Shown: positions 46,791 through 56,470 of the stretch, one piece after another
How positions within the stretch are numbered: position 1 is the stretch's first letter
How the letters are laid out: each line of letters begins with the position of its first letter
Assembly (NCBI GenBank): GCA_963709075.1
Contig: CAVPUY010000014.1
Location: 1,116,001-1,180,000 of the forward strand
Origin: Palsa-506 sp963709075
Lineage (GTDB): Bacteria > Actinomycetota > Actinomycetes > Streptosporangiales > Streptosporangiaceae
Direction of reading: 5' to 3'
Length of the DNA stretch: 64,000 nucleotides
Program-made: the position numbers and the translations under genes
The notes under the pieces: model-generated
Told to the model about the DNA's origin: nothing
Databases searched by the model: none
What the model saw: only the letters and a program-made list of their open reading frames with translations

Positions 46791-47530
46791 CAGGCTCCCG
46801 ACCCTATGCCCGTACTACCTCAAACCGGGGAAGCCGGGCCGGAAGCTCCAATCCACAGTCTCCCTGCCGACTATTTGCGGCTGACGCTTGGCCGTCACGG
46901 CGCCGCAGTTGCATACAGATGTTCCAGTTCTGGCGTCGCCCCACCGACCAGATGACGCACCAAGTGGGCCGGACTTTGGCGGATCATTCGCTTTCAGGGA
47001 ACCGAGCTACCCCACCGTGACCAGGCACGATGTAGCGCGGCGAGCTGACCTGGGCACGTATCGGGCATAAGCAAGCACCCAGAGCCAATCTGACAGGCCG
47101 GCCCGGCTCGCGGGGGGCAGGGCTTGCCATAGCGTTCAAGCTCATCGAGTCAGCGCAAGACCGTTGGCGCTCCGTCAACGCGCCCCACCTCGTCGCTCTG
47201 GTCCTGCGCCGGAGTGACCTTTGTCACAGGTGGATTATATAAAAACTCCCTGCCGCCACCTTGTCCCAGCGCTCTGACCAGCGGATTCCAAGATCGTTAA
47301 TCTTGGGCATGAAGAGTTTCAGATAATCTTCCAGGTATTGACAATTACTCGCCAACTCCGCACGGTGATAGCAATGGGCCTCGACGTCTACTGGTCTGAA
47401 TCAGTAGCAAGAGCACCATCGCAACCACATCACCCGCAACCAAGAACTGGATCTTACAGCCTGACTCAGGTTACTCCAGCAGGGCGCACCCAATTCGATC
47501 AGCGCAACCTTCTCCAGAAGAGATTCGATC
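46791..47530. other. Intergenic stretch, becoming A/T-rich before the GH18-like gene
   Basis: No recognisable gene. From about 47215 the base composition drops sharply (for example GGATTATATAAAAACTCCC near 47231), marking DNA of different origin. A short open frame at 47338-47544 has no features of a protein gene. Confidence 0.5.
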
Positions 47531-48388
47531 ATGACCTATATTAGGGCCTATACTGGCTACGATCCACCACCCGATCCAAACTACCCGGGGTGCGCCTCTT
47601 CAGCGATAGACCTTACTCAAGTTCCAATACCGCCACCCGATGCTCCCGGTGTTAATCTCTGCACCTTCGTCTTGGCATTTGCAAATGATATCAACGGCGA
47701 CGGTATGTTCCAGCCGCAGTGGGATACCACTCACTTCACGCCAGAGTATCTCACAGAAGTCACGGCGGCGAATCCGGCGGTCAACTTCGCCGCGAGTCTA
47801 GGCGGGGGCATTTTCCCGTGGCGGTCCATCCCGGGTGATGCTCAGCCCTGGATCAACAACGCCGTCTCCTCGATCACCGACATCGGCCAGACCTACGGAT
47901 TGGTCAGCGTCGACGTCGATTACGAGGATGGTCTCGATGACACCTTTGTTCCGATTATGAGTTCCGTCATCCTGCAAAGCGGGCTGCCCTGGAGTGTCGC
48001 TCCGTTCACTGGGACTCTAGATACGTACCTGAATCTCTATGACGCGGTTGCACAGCAGGATCCAGGGGCTCGCCCGAATATCAACTTCCAGGCCTATTCA
48101 ATGGAAACGGAAGACCCGCAAGCCTATATTCAACAATATACCGACATTAGAAACGATCCAAGGGTAGCGTCACACGGCTATGCGATCGTAGGGCTTGGAA
48201 TTGACACTAACACCACCAGCCCGCGAGGCATGCAATACCCGGCAATAACGGAATTCTGTTTTGCCCATGGACCTGGCGCACCGAATGACCTCTTCGACTT
48301 CGCCGTGATCTGGTCTATTGAAGACTCCTGCAAGAACGGATATCCTGTAGAAAGAAGCCTGGCGTTCTCAAATGGTCAAAGCCCCTGA
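47531..48388 (+). CDS. GH18/narbonin-like TIM-barrel protein
   Basis: 285 residues with no signal peptide. The pattern resembles chitinase-like GH18 proteins of the narbonin group: VNLCTFVLAFANDINGDG (strand 2), NFAASLGGG (the SxGG strand) and LVSVDVDYEDG. The last aligns with the GH18 DxxDxDxE motif and keeps D128, D130 and catalytic E132, but the first Asp is replaced (V125). FQAYS follows as expected for a later strand. It may be a hydrolase or a lectin-like or storage protein. Codon usage and G+C (roughly 50-55%) differ strongly from the host, indicating recent transfer. A weak AGAAGAGA precedes ATG 47531. Confidence 0.65.
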   Translation: MTYIRAYTGYDPPPDPNYPGCASSAIDLTQVPIPPPDAPGVNLCTFVLAFANDINGDGMFQPQWDTTHFTPEYLTEVTAANPAVNFAASLGGGIFPWRSIPGDAQPWINNAVSSITDIGQTYGLVSVDVDYEDGLDDTFVPIMSSVILQSGLPWSVAPFTGTLDTYLNLYDAVAQQDPGARPNINFQAYSMETEDPQAYIQQYTDIRNDPRVASHGYAIVGLGIDTNTTSPRGMQYPAITEFCFAHGPGAPNDLFDFAVIWSIEDSCKNGYPVERSLAFSNGQSP

Positions 48389-49123
48389 TGCCATAGGAAG
48401 GCGGCAGCCCCAGCAACGGTTGCCTGCCGGGCGGGCCTGGCTGATCCGAGTGCGGCGAGCTGACCACATGGCCCCGGCGCGCGTCAGTCGGCCTTCCGGG
48501 GCCGGAAGCCGACGCTAGTGTCGGGCCAGCGGCGCAGCGGTGCCGCCTTGATTCAAGTAAGGCATGATTCGGCAGCGGATCGTACCGGCACAATCGTACC
48601 GGCGCAAGGGCGAATGGTTCACTAACAGGCGAACGATCAGCCGGACCTAAACAGGCACTACACAGCGCAATGCGCAGATCTGGGCGCCCATCGGGCATGA
48701 TCAGGCGATCTTGTGACCAGATTGATTATTCTGCGCGGTGTTTGCGATCATGCTGCACGAGACGCGAACCACGCCGATCGGCGGCTCCGTGCGCGTTCTC
48801 CTCTGACCTTCCCGTAACCCAGCGTGATGCTGTCAAGCGATGCAGCCGATGCCCGCCGTCGGCTGGGCGCGGCGTGACTGGGCCGGAGATCGCCGCCGGG
48901 CCCATGCGCCATCGATGATGCGGGCAACCTCCTGGCCGCTGGCAGCCAGATCCTGCCTGACCTGACGCGCGCTGTATGCGGCAGATGAGTGAGTCCGGGT
49001 CGCGAGCTGGACCGCATGCTTATGCGAGATCACTGGCGCGTCTTCAACTGATCTGGACCATCGGTCCACGGACTGGGCCCGGAGAACTTGCTCGGGTGAG
49101 TCCAGACAGGCTGCTCAGAACAG
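48389..49123. other. Gene-poor stretch within the island
   Basis: Short frames on both strands have no recognisable features. Mixed base composition; no repeat or RNA gene seen. Confidence 0.45.
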
Positions 49124-49573
49124 TCAGGGTTCGAGGTCGGCCACTCCTCGGCCGCTGAGCACGTCGAACGGCACCGAAGCCTGGTCGTGCACGATCTGCC
49201 AAGCGCCGTCGAGCTTCCGGAAGCAGAACGTGACCCGGACCCAGATGCCCTTGGTCGCCGTCCCATTCATCAGCGTGCCATGGAGCCGGCCGAAGCAGTG
49301 CCCGAACGCCACGTCGTCGCCCACTGCGACGCTCAGGCCGCGCACCTCGTAGTCCGCGTCCCGGAAGACCGCAAAGACGTTCGCCCAGTTCTTCAGCTTC
49401 GCTTCGACCCCGACGTGCTGCAGCGGCGGCTCGACGTCGAAGGACACGACGTCTGTCGCGTATATCGGCCGCAGGCCCTCGAGATCCTTGGCCCGGATTC
49501 CCTCGGCGATCCTGGCCACCTGCTGCTTGATCTGGGCCTCGTCCGCCTCGCGTTGGGTATACACCGCTGACAT
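49124..49573 (-). CDS. SnoaL-like / NTF2-fold protein (ketosteroid-isomerase-like)
   Basis: 149 residues matching the DUF4440/SnoaL_3 type: helix ADEAQIKQQVARIAEGIRAKDLEGLRPIYATDVVSFD, then strands with GRLHGTL and GIWVRVTFCFRKLDGAWQIVHDQAS. Such small cone-shaped domains act as isomerases, cyclases or simple binders; the ligand is unknown. It lies in the island next to a nitroreductase and a hydrolase, which suggests a small catabolic or detoxifying set. Confidence 0.8.
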   Translation of the reverse strand: MSAVYTQREADEAQIKQQVARIAEGIRAKDLEGLRPIYATDVVSFDVEPPLQHVGVEAKLKNWANVFAVFRDADYEVRGLSVAVGDDVAFGHCFGRLHGTLMNGTATKGIWVRVTFCFRKLDGAWQIVHDQASVPFDVLSGRGVADLEP

Positions 49574-49779
49574 CCCTTCCTGTCCGCCTGCCGTCTCAGC
49601 TTCTCACCACCACCACCAGGCGGCGCGCGACAGGGCGGGCCGGGCGTGAGCACGCGTCCGGAACTTTCACCGGGCTACTGCCCTTGGCGTCCATCTGTGG
49701 CCGCTCGATCGAGCCACCCGACATAGGCTGAGCAGGAACTACCGTGAGGCGCTGCTAGCGCAGAGGGGAGTGGCAGCCG

Positions 49780-50304
49780 ATGACAGGTGATCGTCCATCG
49801 AGCGCCCGGCCGGACCTCCGCGAGCGGATTGCCCGGCGGTTCTTCCGACTAGTCAACCCGCTCGCCCGCCGGATGATCCCCGCCGGGGTGCCGACGGGTG
49901 CACCGAATATCCTCCTGATTGTGCGCGGGCGCCGGTCGGGTATTGAGCGCACAACGCCGGTCGCGATGCTGGACTTCGATGGACACTCGTATGTCCAGGC
50001 GAGCTACGGAGCGACGGGCTGGGCCCGAAACCTTCGCGCGGCAGGCGAGGCGACCATAATCTATTCTGGTGGCCGTAGCTGTCCGGTTCACGCCATCGAG
50101 GTTCCATCCGATGAAGCGGCAGCGATTCTTCGGCGCGTGCTCGAGCCATACCGCCAGTTGGGCTTCGTGCGCAGGTTGCTCGGCTCGCGCGTTAGGCCGC
50201 CCGTCGCCCTTCTACGCCGATACCGCATACGCATCGACGACACCCCGCAGGATTACCTCGCCGAAGCTCGGCGCCACCCGCTGTTCGAACTCCGACCCGC
50301 GTAA
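49780..50304 (+). CDS. Deazaflavin (F420)-dependent nitroreductase family protein
   Basis: 174 residues of the Ddn/split-beta-barrel family. Landmarks are PNILLIVRGRRSGIERTTPV, SYVQASYGATGWARNLRAAGEATI and the C-terminal RRHPLFELRPA. The family reduces nitro-compounds, quinones or unsaturated ketones with F420H2. ATG 49780 is favoured because a basic helix precedes the domain, as usual. It is divergent from the SnoaL-like gene across about 200 bp. Confidence 0.82.
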   Translation: MTGDRPSSARPDLRERIARRFFRLVNPLARRMIPAGVPTGAPNILLIVRGRRSGIERTTPVAMLDFDGHSYVQASYGATGWARNLRAAGEATIIYSGGRSCPVHAIEVPSDEAAAILRRVLEPYRQLGFVRRLLGSRVRPPVALLRRYRIRIDDTPQDYLAEARRHPLFELRPA

Positions 50305-50681
50305 CGACCACAACGAGCTATTCGCCGTCACCGGCCCTGTGGCGCGCCAATGCACGCCTCATCGGTCGCAGCCGCCGACGACGGGTCGAATGCTGCATCG
50401 TCATAAACATGGTGGGCTCGGCGTCCGAGGCCGGACAGTTGCTCAAGTCGCCGAGAGCCTCGACAACGACGGCGTCACTGAGCAGCCGGATTGACGAGAA
50501 CCAGCTCTCCACTTTGGCGTGCCAGCAGCTTCCTTGATCATTTCTGTCACCGCGCGTGACGAGGCTGCCGCGAAGCCTCGTTTTGCGACCGCCTTACGGC
50601 GATGAGACCTGCGAGACTGATGGATCGGCACAACAGCCGATCAGCGGCCATAGCGCCCGCTGGACCCTGAACAATGACCGC
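50305..50681. other. Intergenic stretch after the nitroreductase gene
   Basis: No gene, RNA or repeat recognised. Confidence 0.4.
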
Positions 50682-51538
50682 CTACCGCGCCAGCATCGCC
50701 GCTGCGACCTCATCGGCAGCCGTGTCGGGGATCGCGGTCGCGGCCTGTTCGAGCACGAGCAGCCGCGCGCCAGGGATCTTCCGCGCGAGCGCCTCGCCAT
50801 TGCCGACTGGGAAGAACCTGTCGCGCCCGACCGTGCACCACCAGCGCCGGTATCGCGAGCGTGGGCAGGCGCTCTCGCCAGCGCGGCGTGCGGTCGAGCT
50901 TGGAGAACACCAGGCGCAACTGGTTGGCCATCTGGACCGCGGGCTGCGTGCTTGGTGTGCGGTCGAAGACGCGCGCGGCGGTCGCGCGTGCCGCGGCCGG
51001 GTCGTCGCCGAGGATTGCCGCGCGGGCGGCGGCGTACTCCGCTACGGCAGCGCGGTCGGACCAGTCGGGCGTCAGGAGCGCGAACAGTCGGTCCATCGTC
51101 GCCGCGTCGTGGTCGGGCAGGTCGTCGTCGACTGGGCCAGGTGCGACCGGTCGCGTCCCGGCGAGGGTGAGCGCCGAGAACGCGTCCGGGTGGTCGAGCG
51201 CGGCGATCTGGGCGACCATCCCGCCGACACCGATACCCGCCAGATGCGCCGGTCGCTCGCTGAGTCCGCGGGCGAGCGCGGCGGCGTCGGCGGCGAGGTC
51301 GCGCAGCGTATAGGCCGGCGCCTCGGGGTCGACGGTCGTGGATGTGCCGGAGTCGCGCAGGTCGTAGCGCACAAACGTGACATCCGCCGCGAGCGAGCGC
51401 CGCGCAAAGCGGGTCGGGCCAGGACAGCATGGTCGTGCCACCCGCGAGCAGCAGGAGGGGTGCCGCAGCATCACCGAAGTGCTCGACCCCAAGCGTGACG
51501 CCGTCGGGTGTGCGGAACGAGCGGACCGCCGAATGCAT
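50682..51538 (-). CDS. Alpha/beta hydrolase, reading frame broken by two single-base indels
   Basis: Read through two shifts this is a normal hydrolase of about 285 residues. The N-terminus is MHSAVRSFRTPDGVTLGVEHFG; then VRYDLRDSGTST, nucleophile-elbow region HLAGIGVGGMVAQ, IPALVVHG and, in the third frame, DRFFPVGNGEALARKIPGA ending at the TAG at 50682-50684. Extra bases lie at about 51391 and 50823. The elbow reads GIGVGG, without the usual Ser, so it may be catalytically unusual even if intact. Similar proteins include aclacinomycin methylesterase-like and haloperoxidase-like hydrolases. Confidence 0.7.
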
Positions 51539-52235
51539 CGTCAGCCTCCTGGTTAGCCGCGTCACTGCGGCACCACGTCACCTTCCCGCTTCTGCCGGGT
51601 TGTTCGGTCGTAGATCCGACGAATGAGATTGTCGTCGCAGGACACTGGCAAGCGAGTTCGCGGCGTCTTCCCAGGTCAGCAATCTACGTTTCAGCAGAGT
51701 CCGACGTTCGGCGGACGCGCGACTCGCGGCAGATCCGTGCGTTTCGTCGCGGGGTCGTCGCGCATAATCATGCAGGCCTGCCCGTCCGACCATGGTGCCC
51801 GATACCTGCGGGGCGCGGGCTGCCGGAGAAATGGTGAGCCACTAACTGCACAGCCGCCTGCTCGCGTTCTGATTGTCCTGTGTGTGGTTCAGCCCCCGCC
51901 GGATCGGGCGGACAAGCTTGCTCAGGCTGAGAGGAAGCGGGCCGCCGGTATGTCTCCGCTGAGCCAACAGCGAGGACCGGGTACAGTTCGTGCCCATCCG
52001 GTGCCGTCCGCTCAGCTTGCCCGGGAGTTAGCTTTGAAGCCGACAGTGGCCACCGCAGTCGTAGGTTGCCGCTGAGGCGCGTACGAATCATGGGTTGAAA
52101 GCAGATCCAGCTGATCAAGACGCTGACCGGACGCGACAGGGCTGGACCCACGGATCTAACATTGTCCGTGCCCGTCACATGCCGCCTGCGCCAGAGACAA
52201 GTACCGACCATGATTAGCGCGATGGGAACGAGGCA
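51539..52235. other. Gene-poor stretch before the NTPase-repeat gene
   Basis: Several short frames on both strands, none recognisable. No repeat or RNA gene seen. Confidence 0.45.
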
Positions 52236-55200
52236 CTAAGTGCCAGGTTGGATCTGCATATTATGGTCCTGACTGCTCGGTTCTTTCCATTTCCAGTATT
52301 GCGATGGCTGTCCGCTTAGTTCTTGTCCCAATTTATAAATTGAGGCTATGTCGGGACTGGCGTGAACGAAGAGATTGAACATGCCGGCATTGGCGGCCCT
52401 TCTAGCCAAAGCGTTGATCGCACCGCGGACCTCAGCTTCGTGCAGCGCTTCCAGCAGGCTGGCGACCCCGAATGGGTTGTCGATCGAGGTATCGTTGACG
52501 GCCCGGTTAGCCAGGGCGGTGACCGCATCGTCGGCGCCCGCCTCTCGCAGCGTCTTTAGGAGCTGGGCGGTACTGAATGGGTCCTCGAGGCTGGCGTGAC
52601 CGGCAGGGTCACGAGCCAGCAGGGCGGTAACGGCATCGCTGGCCCCGGCCTCCCGCAGCGTCCTTAGGAGCCGGGCGACGCCGGAAGGGTCCTCGAGGCT
52701 AGCGTGGGCTGCGGGGTCACGAGCCAGCAGGGTAGCGACGGCATCGCTGGCCTCTTCCTCCCGCAGTGCCTCCAGCAGCTGGGCGACACCGAAAGGGTCC
52801 TCGAGGCTTGCGTGGGCTGCGGGGTCACGAGCCAGCAGGGTAATGACGGCATCACCGGCACCCGCCTCCCGCAAAGCTGTTAGGAGCAGAGCGACGCTGG
52901 AAGGGTCGCCTATGGTCGCATTGCGGGCAGTCCGGCTAGCTAGGGCGCTGACCGCGTCGTCGGCGCTAGCCTCCCGCAGCGTCCTTAGGAGTCTGGCGAC
53001 ACCGGAAGGGTCCTCGAGGCTAGCGTGGGCGCCGGGGTCACGAGCCAGCAGGGCGGTAACGGCATCGCTAGCCCCGGCCTCCCGCAGCGTCTCTAGCAGC
53101 CGGGCGACACTGGAAGGGTCACCTATGGTCGCATTGCGGGCAGTCCGGCTAACTAGGGCGGTGACCGCGTCGTCGGCGCTAACCTCCCGCAGCGTCCTTA
53201 GGAGCCGGGCGACACCGTAGGGGTTACCGAGGCTGGCATGGCCGGCGGGATCGCGGGCCAATAGGGCGGTGACCGCACTATCGGCCCCAGCCGCGCGCAG
53301 CGCCTCCAGCAGCCGGGCGACACCGGCAGGGTCCTCAAGGCTCACATGGTTAGCGGGGTCACGGGCCACTAGAGCGGTGACCGCGTCGTCGGCGCTGACC
53401 TCCCGCAGCGTCCTTAGGAGCCGGGCGACACCGTAGGGGTTACCGAGGCTGGCATGACCGGCGGGATCGCGGACCAGCAGGGCGGTAACGGCATCGCAAG
53501 CCCCGGCCTTCCGCAGCGTCTCTAGCAGCCGGGCGGCACCGGCAGGGTCCTCAAGACTCACATGTTCAGCAGCCCTGGCGGCGAAGACGGCAATCGCGTC
53601 GCCGGCCTCCGCCGCGCGCAGCGCCTCCAGCAGCCGGGCGGCACCGGCAGGGTCCTCAAGACTCACATGTTCAGCAGCCCTGGCGGCGAAGACGGCAATC
53701 GCGTCGCCGGCCTCCGCCGCGCGCAGCCCCCCCAGCAGCCGGGCGGCACCCGATGCATCATCGGCGACCACGCGACTGGCGGCCCACCGGGCGGCCTGCT
53801 TGGCGCAATCTGGGTCGAGCCTGTACAGGAGGGAAGTAAGGCGGCCAGCTGCGTAAAGATTTCCACCGATGATCGCTTTCGTCCACAGAAGTACGGCGTA
53901 TTGGTAAAGGCCACGGTCGTGAGCAGCGTCGCCGAGGCGGCTAAAGTCGCGCGCGGTAGCTGCAGCGGCGCAGAGGGCATCCCACAGCGATGGTGGCCCT
54001 AGACGGTCCTGGCGAGTGCGGCGGCCGTATAGGTCAAGGTAGTCGGCACACCTGAAGCCGGCGACACCGGTACCTTGCGGGGGCGGGACCGGCTCCAAGG
54101 CCTGGACCACGCCTTTGATCTCTTCGGTGGCGTAAGCAAGAGCTTTGTCCCACCAGCGGCCAATGTCCGTAGTCCGCTGCCGGTCGGTTAGGTAGCCGAC
54201 CGCGGCTTCCCGCAGTAGCCCGGGTGGACAAGGACTGGAATGGCCAAGCCGTGCGGCGTCCATCGCTGCGGTGATGACCGCCCGCCCATAGGGATCGGCG
54301 CCGGGTCCATCGTATTGTTGGAGCAAGCTAGGAGCCCCTGCCAGATACTGGGTCACCAGCCCCTCTGACCCGCCCGCGCGTGCTGCCCCGACGGCCTCGG
54401 CGAGTACCGGATCGCGGACGTGGTTCGCGCGTACCATCTCGTCGTCGGTGAACCGGGTGGGGACATCGACCACCCCGCCGCGTCGAGGATCGACCGCTGC
54501 GACGTCCTGGTCGGCCAGCTCCGGCAGTCGGACCAACAGTCGTCCGGTCACACCAGCTGGATCGGCACCACTGTGTTCACTGCGCAAGGCCGTAGCGGTG
54601 TACTTGCGCCAGTCCTCGGGCCACAGCGTGGTGATGGCTACTACCTGGCCGTCTCCATCGAGGAGATCCGCCAAGCGGCCCAGGGCCATAGGGCCCCCGT
54701 CAGAGTCGGCGTAGTACCGTAGTTCGCCCAGCCACAGCACAGTGCGGCGGCCGATCCCTGCGCCTAGCCGTTGAGCCAGTGCCGCGGCCGTCAGGGGATA
54801 GTCCACCCGCCAGCCCGCTAGCCGGTCCAGTACTGCCTCATAGGCGGCCCGGGACTTGCCCGTCGATGCTCCGCCCCGGACCACTATGAGTCGGCTAGTC
54901 GTCGCTGAAGGGTTCAGGACAGCCCGCAGCAGGTCATCATGAGGCCTGAGGACATACGGCGGCGTTGGTCCTCTGCCAATTACCTCGTGCACGCCAAGGT
55001 CAACTGGTTCCCACTGCTCGATCGGCCTGCCGTGCGCCTCCTTTTCGCCATTGGCCTCCTCGGCCCGGCCGGCGTCGCGGTAGGCGGCCCATGCCAGATA
55101 CAGGCCCGGCAAGCCGACGAGTATCGTCACTGCCGCTGCCGCCCCCCCTAGGTGAAAACGAGAAGCGAGTAGCACCGCACTGAGGGCGGTGCCGCCCAGA

Positions 55201-55316
55201 AGAGCCAGGGCCGTTATGCCCGTACGCTGGGCTCGGCCGCGATTCAAGGGTCTGTTCGAGTGCCGACCCTTCCACCAGTCCACACTCCGTAGGAATACAC
55301 GATGGCGGTTGTTCAT
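52236..55316 (-). CDS. Membrane-anchored P-loop NTPase with thirteen 35/36-residue helical repeats
   Basis: 1026 residues from ATG 55316 (a longer frame from 55469 is possible). Two adjacent membrane segments lie at about residues 33-51 and 59-78. A P-loop domain follows: Walker A GGASTGKS at 148-155 and a Walker B-like VLWLGEL at 193-199, where the usual Asp is Gly, then ITTLWPEDW and an all-helical part to about residue 560. The rest is a run of repeats with the pattern DPxGVARLLxxLREAGAxDAVTALLARDPAxHASLE. The layout (NTPase plus superhelical repeats) recalls STAND-type sensor ATPases of actinobacteria. It is divergent from the peptidase operon. Function not established. Confidence 0.72.
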   Translation of the reverse strand: MNNRHRVFLRSVDWWKGRHSNRPLNRGRAQRTGITALALLGGTALSAVLLASRFHLGGAAAAVTILVGLPGLYLAWAAYRDAGRAEEANGEKEAHGRPIEQWEPVDLGVHEVIGRGPTPPYVLRPHDDLLRAVLNPSATTSRLIVVRGGASTGKSRAAYEAVLDRLAGWRVDYPLTAAALAQRLGAGIGRRTVLWLGELRYYADSDGGPMALGRLADLLDGDGQVVAITTLWPEDWRKYTATALRSEHSGADPAGVTGRLLVRLPELADQDVAAVDPRRGGVVDVPTRFTDDEMVRANHVRDPVLAEAVGAARAGGSEGLVTQYLAGAPSLLQQYDGPGADPYGRAVITAAMDAARLGHSSPCPPGLLREAAVGYLTDRQRTTDIGRWWDKALAYATEEIKGVVQALEPVPPPQGTGVAGFRCADYLDLYGRRTRQDRLGPPSLWDALCAAAATARDFSRLGDAAHDRGLYQYAVLLWTKAIIGGNLYAAGRLTSLLYRLDPDCAKQAARWAASRVVADDASGAARLLGGLRAAEAGDAIAVFAARAAEHVSLEDPAGAARLLEALRAAEAGDAIAVFAARAAEHVSLEDPAGAARLLETLRKAGACDAVTALLVRDPAGHASLGNPYGVARLLRTLREVSADDAVTALVARDPANHVSLEDPAGVARLLEALRAAGADSAVTALLARDPAGHASLGNPYGVARLLRTLREVSADDAVTALVSRTARNATIGDPSSVARLLETLREAGASDAVTALLARDPGAHASLEDPSGVARLLRTLREASADDAVSALASRTARNATIGDPSSVALLLTALREAGAGDAVITLLARDPAAHASLEDPFGVAQLLEALREEEASDAVATLLARDPAAHASLEDPSGVARLLRTLREAGASDAVTALLARDPAGHASLEDPFSTAQLLKTLREAGADDAVTALANRAVNDTSIDNPFGVASLLEALHEAEVRGAINALARRAANAGMFNLFVHASPDIASIYKLGQELSGQPSQYWKWKEPSSQDHNMQIQPGT
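52350..53760 (-). repeat. 105/108-bp coding repeats of the NTPase C-terminus
   Basis: About thirteen units of 105 or 108 bp. The copies around 53531-53635 and 53636-53740 are identical over about 100 bp (period 105), and other pairs, such as the NPYGVARLLRTLREVSADD units, are also near-identical. This indicates recent duplication or gene conversion. Confidence 0.88.
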
Positions 55317-55436
55317 GCATAGATGGGCGGGCCCGAGGCATTGAAACGGTCGCGAAAGCCCCGCATGAACACGCTCGCCGGCCACCCAACCGGCGCCAAC
55401 GACGGGGACAGGGACGGGGCGGGGAGACGGGCTCGC

Positions 55437-55670
55437 ATGCCAACCATCTGCCGCTGCATGCTCGATCACGAAGCGGTGGACAAGATTTCGCCGCCAACGA
55501 GTCTGGCGTCGGCCGTTAGCAATCTGGCCGACTTGCGTGCGTCGCCAACGAGTGAGGATCTTGGCATTCGCGTGTATAGGAGTGGGACGATGATCTTACT
55601 TCTCGGACCCCAGTCTTCTGTGATCAGGGCTCTCCGGAGCGTAGCGTTGGCTGAGACGAAGGGGCCATGA
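55437..55670 (+). CDS. Hypothetical 77-residue protein translationally coupled to the papain-like peptidase
   Basis: Starts at ATG 55437 with GGGGAG 11 nt upstream; an internal ATG at 55458 is an alternative. Its stop TGA overlaps the start ATG of the next gene (ATGA), so the two are co-translated. The sequence includes a predicted helix (SLASAVSNLADLR) and a beta-rich half (GIRVYRSGTMILLLG). I do not recognise it; candidates are an inhibitor, immunity protein or propeptide-like partner of the peptidase. Confidence 0.5.
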   Translation: MPTICRCMLDHEAVDKISPPTSLASAVSNLADLRASPTSEDLGIRVYRSGTMILLLGPQSSVIRALRSVALAETKGP

Positions 55671-56470
55671 TGCCGTACAAGTACGGTCGCCGACAGCCCA
55701 AGAACGCGCCTGCACTGAGGTTCGGAAGCTTCCTGTCAAGTGCGGTCCCTGCCTACCCGCGAGGGGAGGATCATCTCGCCAGGCTGGGCGACTGGCAGAT
55801 GCTGGGCAATGACGTCGCCGACGACTGTGTCGCGGTCACCTGGGCGAATATGCGCCGCCTAGTCACCGCGACACTGGCCACCGAGTACTACCCCACCCAG
55901 GCGCAGGTGTGGAAGTTCTACCAGACCCAGAATCCGGGCTTCGACCCGAACGGCACCAGCGGCACCAACGGGCCGGGAAGCAGCGCCGACCAGGGCATGG
56001 ACGTCCAGACCGGCTTGGAGTACCTGCACGGCACTGGCGGCCCGGATGGCGTGAAAGCGGTCGCCTTCGCCAAAGTCGATCACACCAACATCGCGGATGT
56101 GAAGGCTGCTCTTGCCATATTCGGCGGGGTATGGCTGGGAGTCCAGGTGCTCGACGCGAATCAGCAGGAGTTCACCGAGGGCCGGGCCTGGACTGATGTC
56201 GCGGCCTCTCCGATCGACGGCGGCCACGCGATCCTCGGCGGCGGCTACACGGCCGAGGACATCAAGTTCATTACCTGGGCACAGGAGACTGAGTTCGCCA
56301 AGTCGTTCTGGGACGGCACCATCCAGGGCAACCCGCTCGTCGAGGAAGCGTGGGTCGTCATCTGGCCGGAGCACCTCGGGACCACGGCATTTGAGCATGG
56401 CGTGGACCAGGCCCAACTCGCCGCCGACTACATGGCGCTGACCGGCGACAATCTAGAATTTCCATATTAG
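55667..56470 (+). CDS. Papain-like cysteine peptidase domain protein
   Basis: 267 residues, no signal peptide. LGNDVADDCVAVTWAN places a candidate catalytic Cys54 at the start of a helix, as in papain-fold enzymes. DGGHAILGGGY supplies the candidate His187, and ITWAQETEFAKSFW resembles the strand carrying the third catalytic residue. Length and motif spacing (about 133 residues from Cys to His) suit a C1/C39-like fold. It is the second gene of an operon divergent from the NTPase-repeat gene. The assignment rests on motif pattern only. Confidence 0.6.
   Translation: MMPYKYGRRQPKNAPALRFGSFLSSAVPAYPRGEDHLARLGDWQMLGNDVADDCVAVTWANMRRLVTATLATEYYPTQAQVWKFYQTQNPGFDPNGTSGTNGPGSSADQGMDVQTGLEYLHGTGGPDGVKAVAFAKVDHTNIADVKAALAIFGGVWLGVQVLDANQQEFTEGRAWTDVAASPIDGGHAILGGGYTAEDIKFITWAQETEFAKSFWDGTIQGNPLVEEAWVVIWPEHLGTTAFEHGVDQAQLAADYMALTGDNLEFPY

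Noticed and set aside
52350..53760. CRISPR array or IS cluster
   Set aside because: The 105/108-bp periodicity is in frame with a protein and encodes helical repeats.
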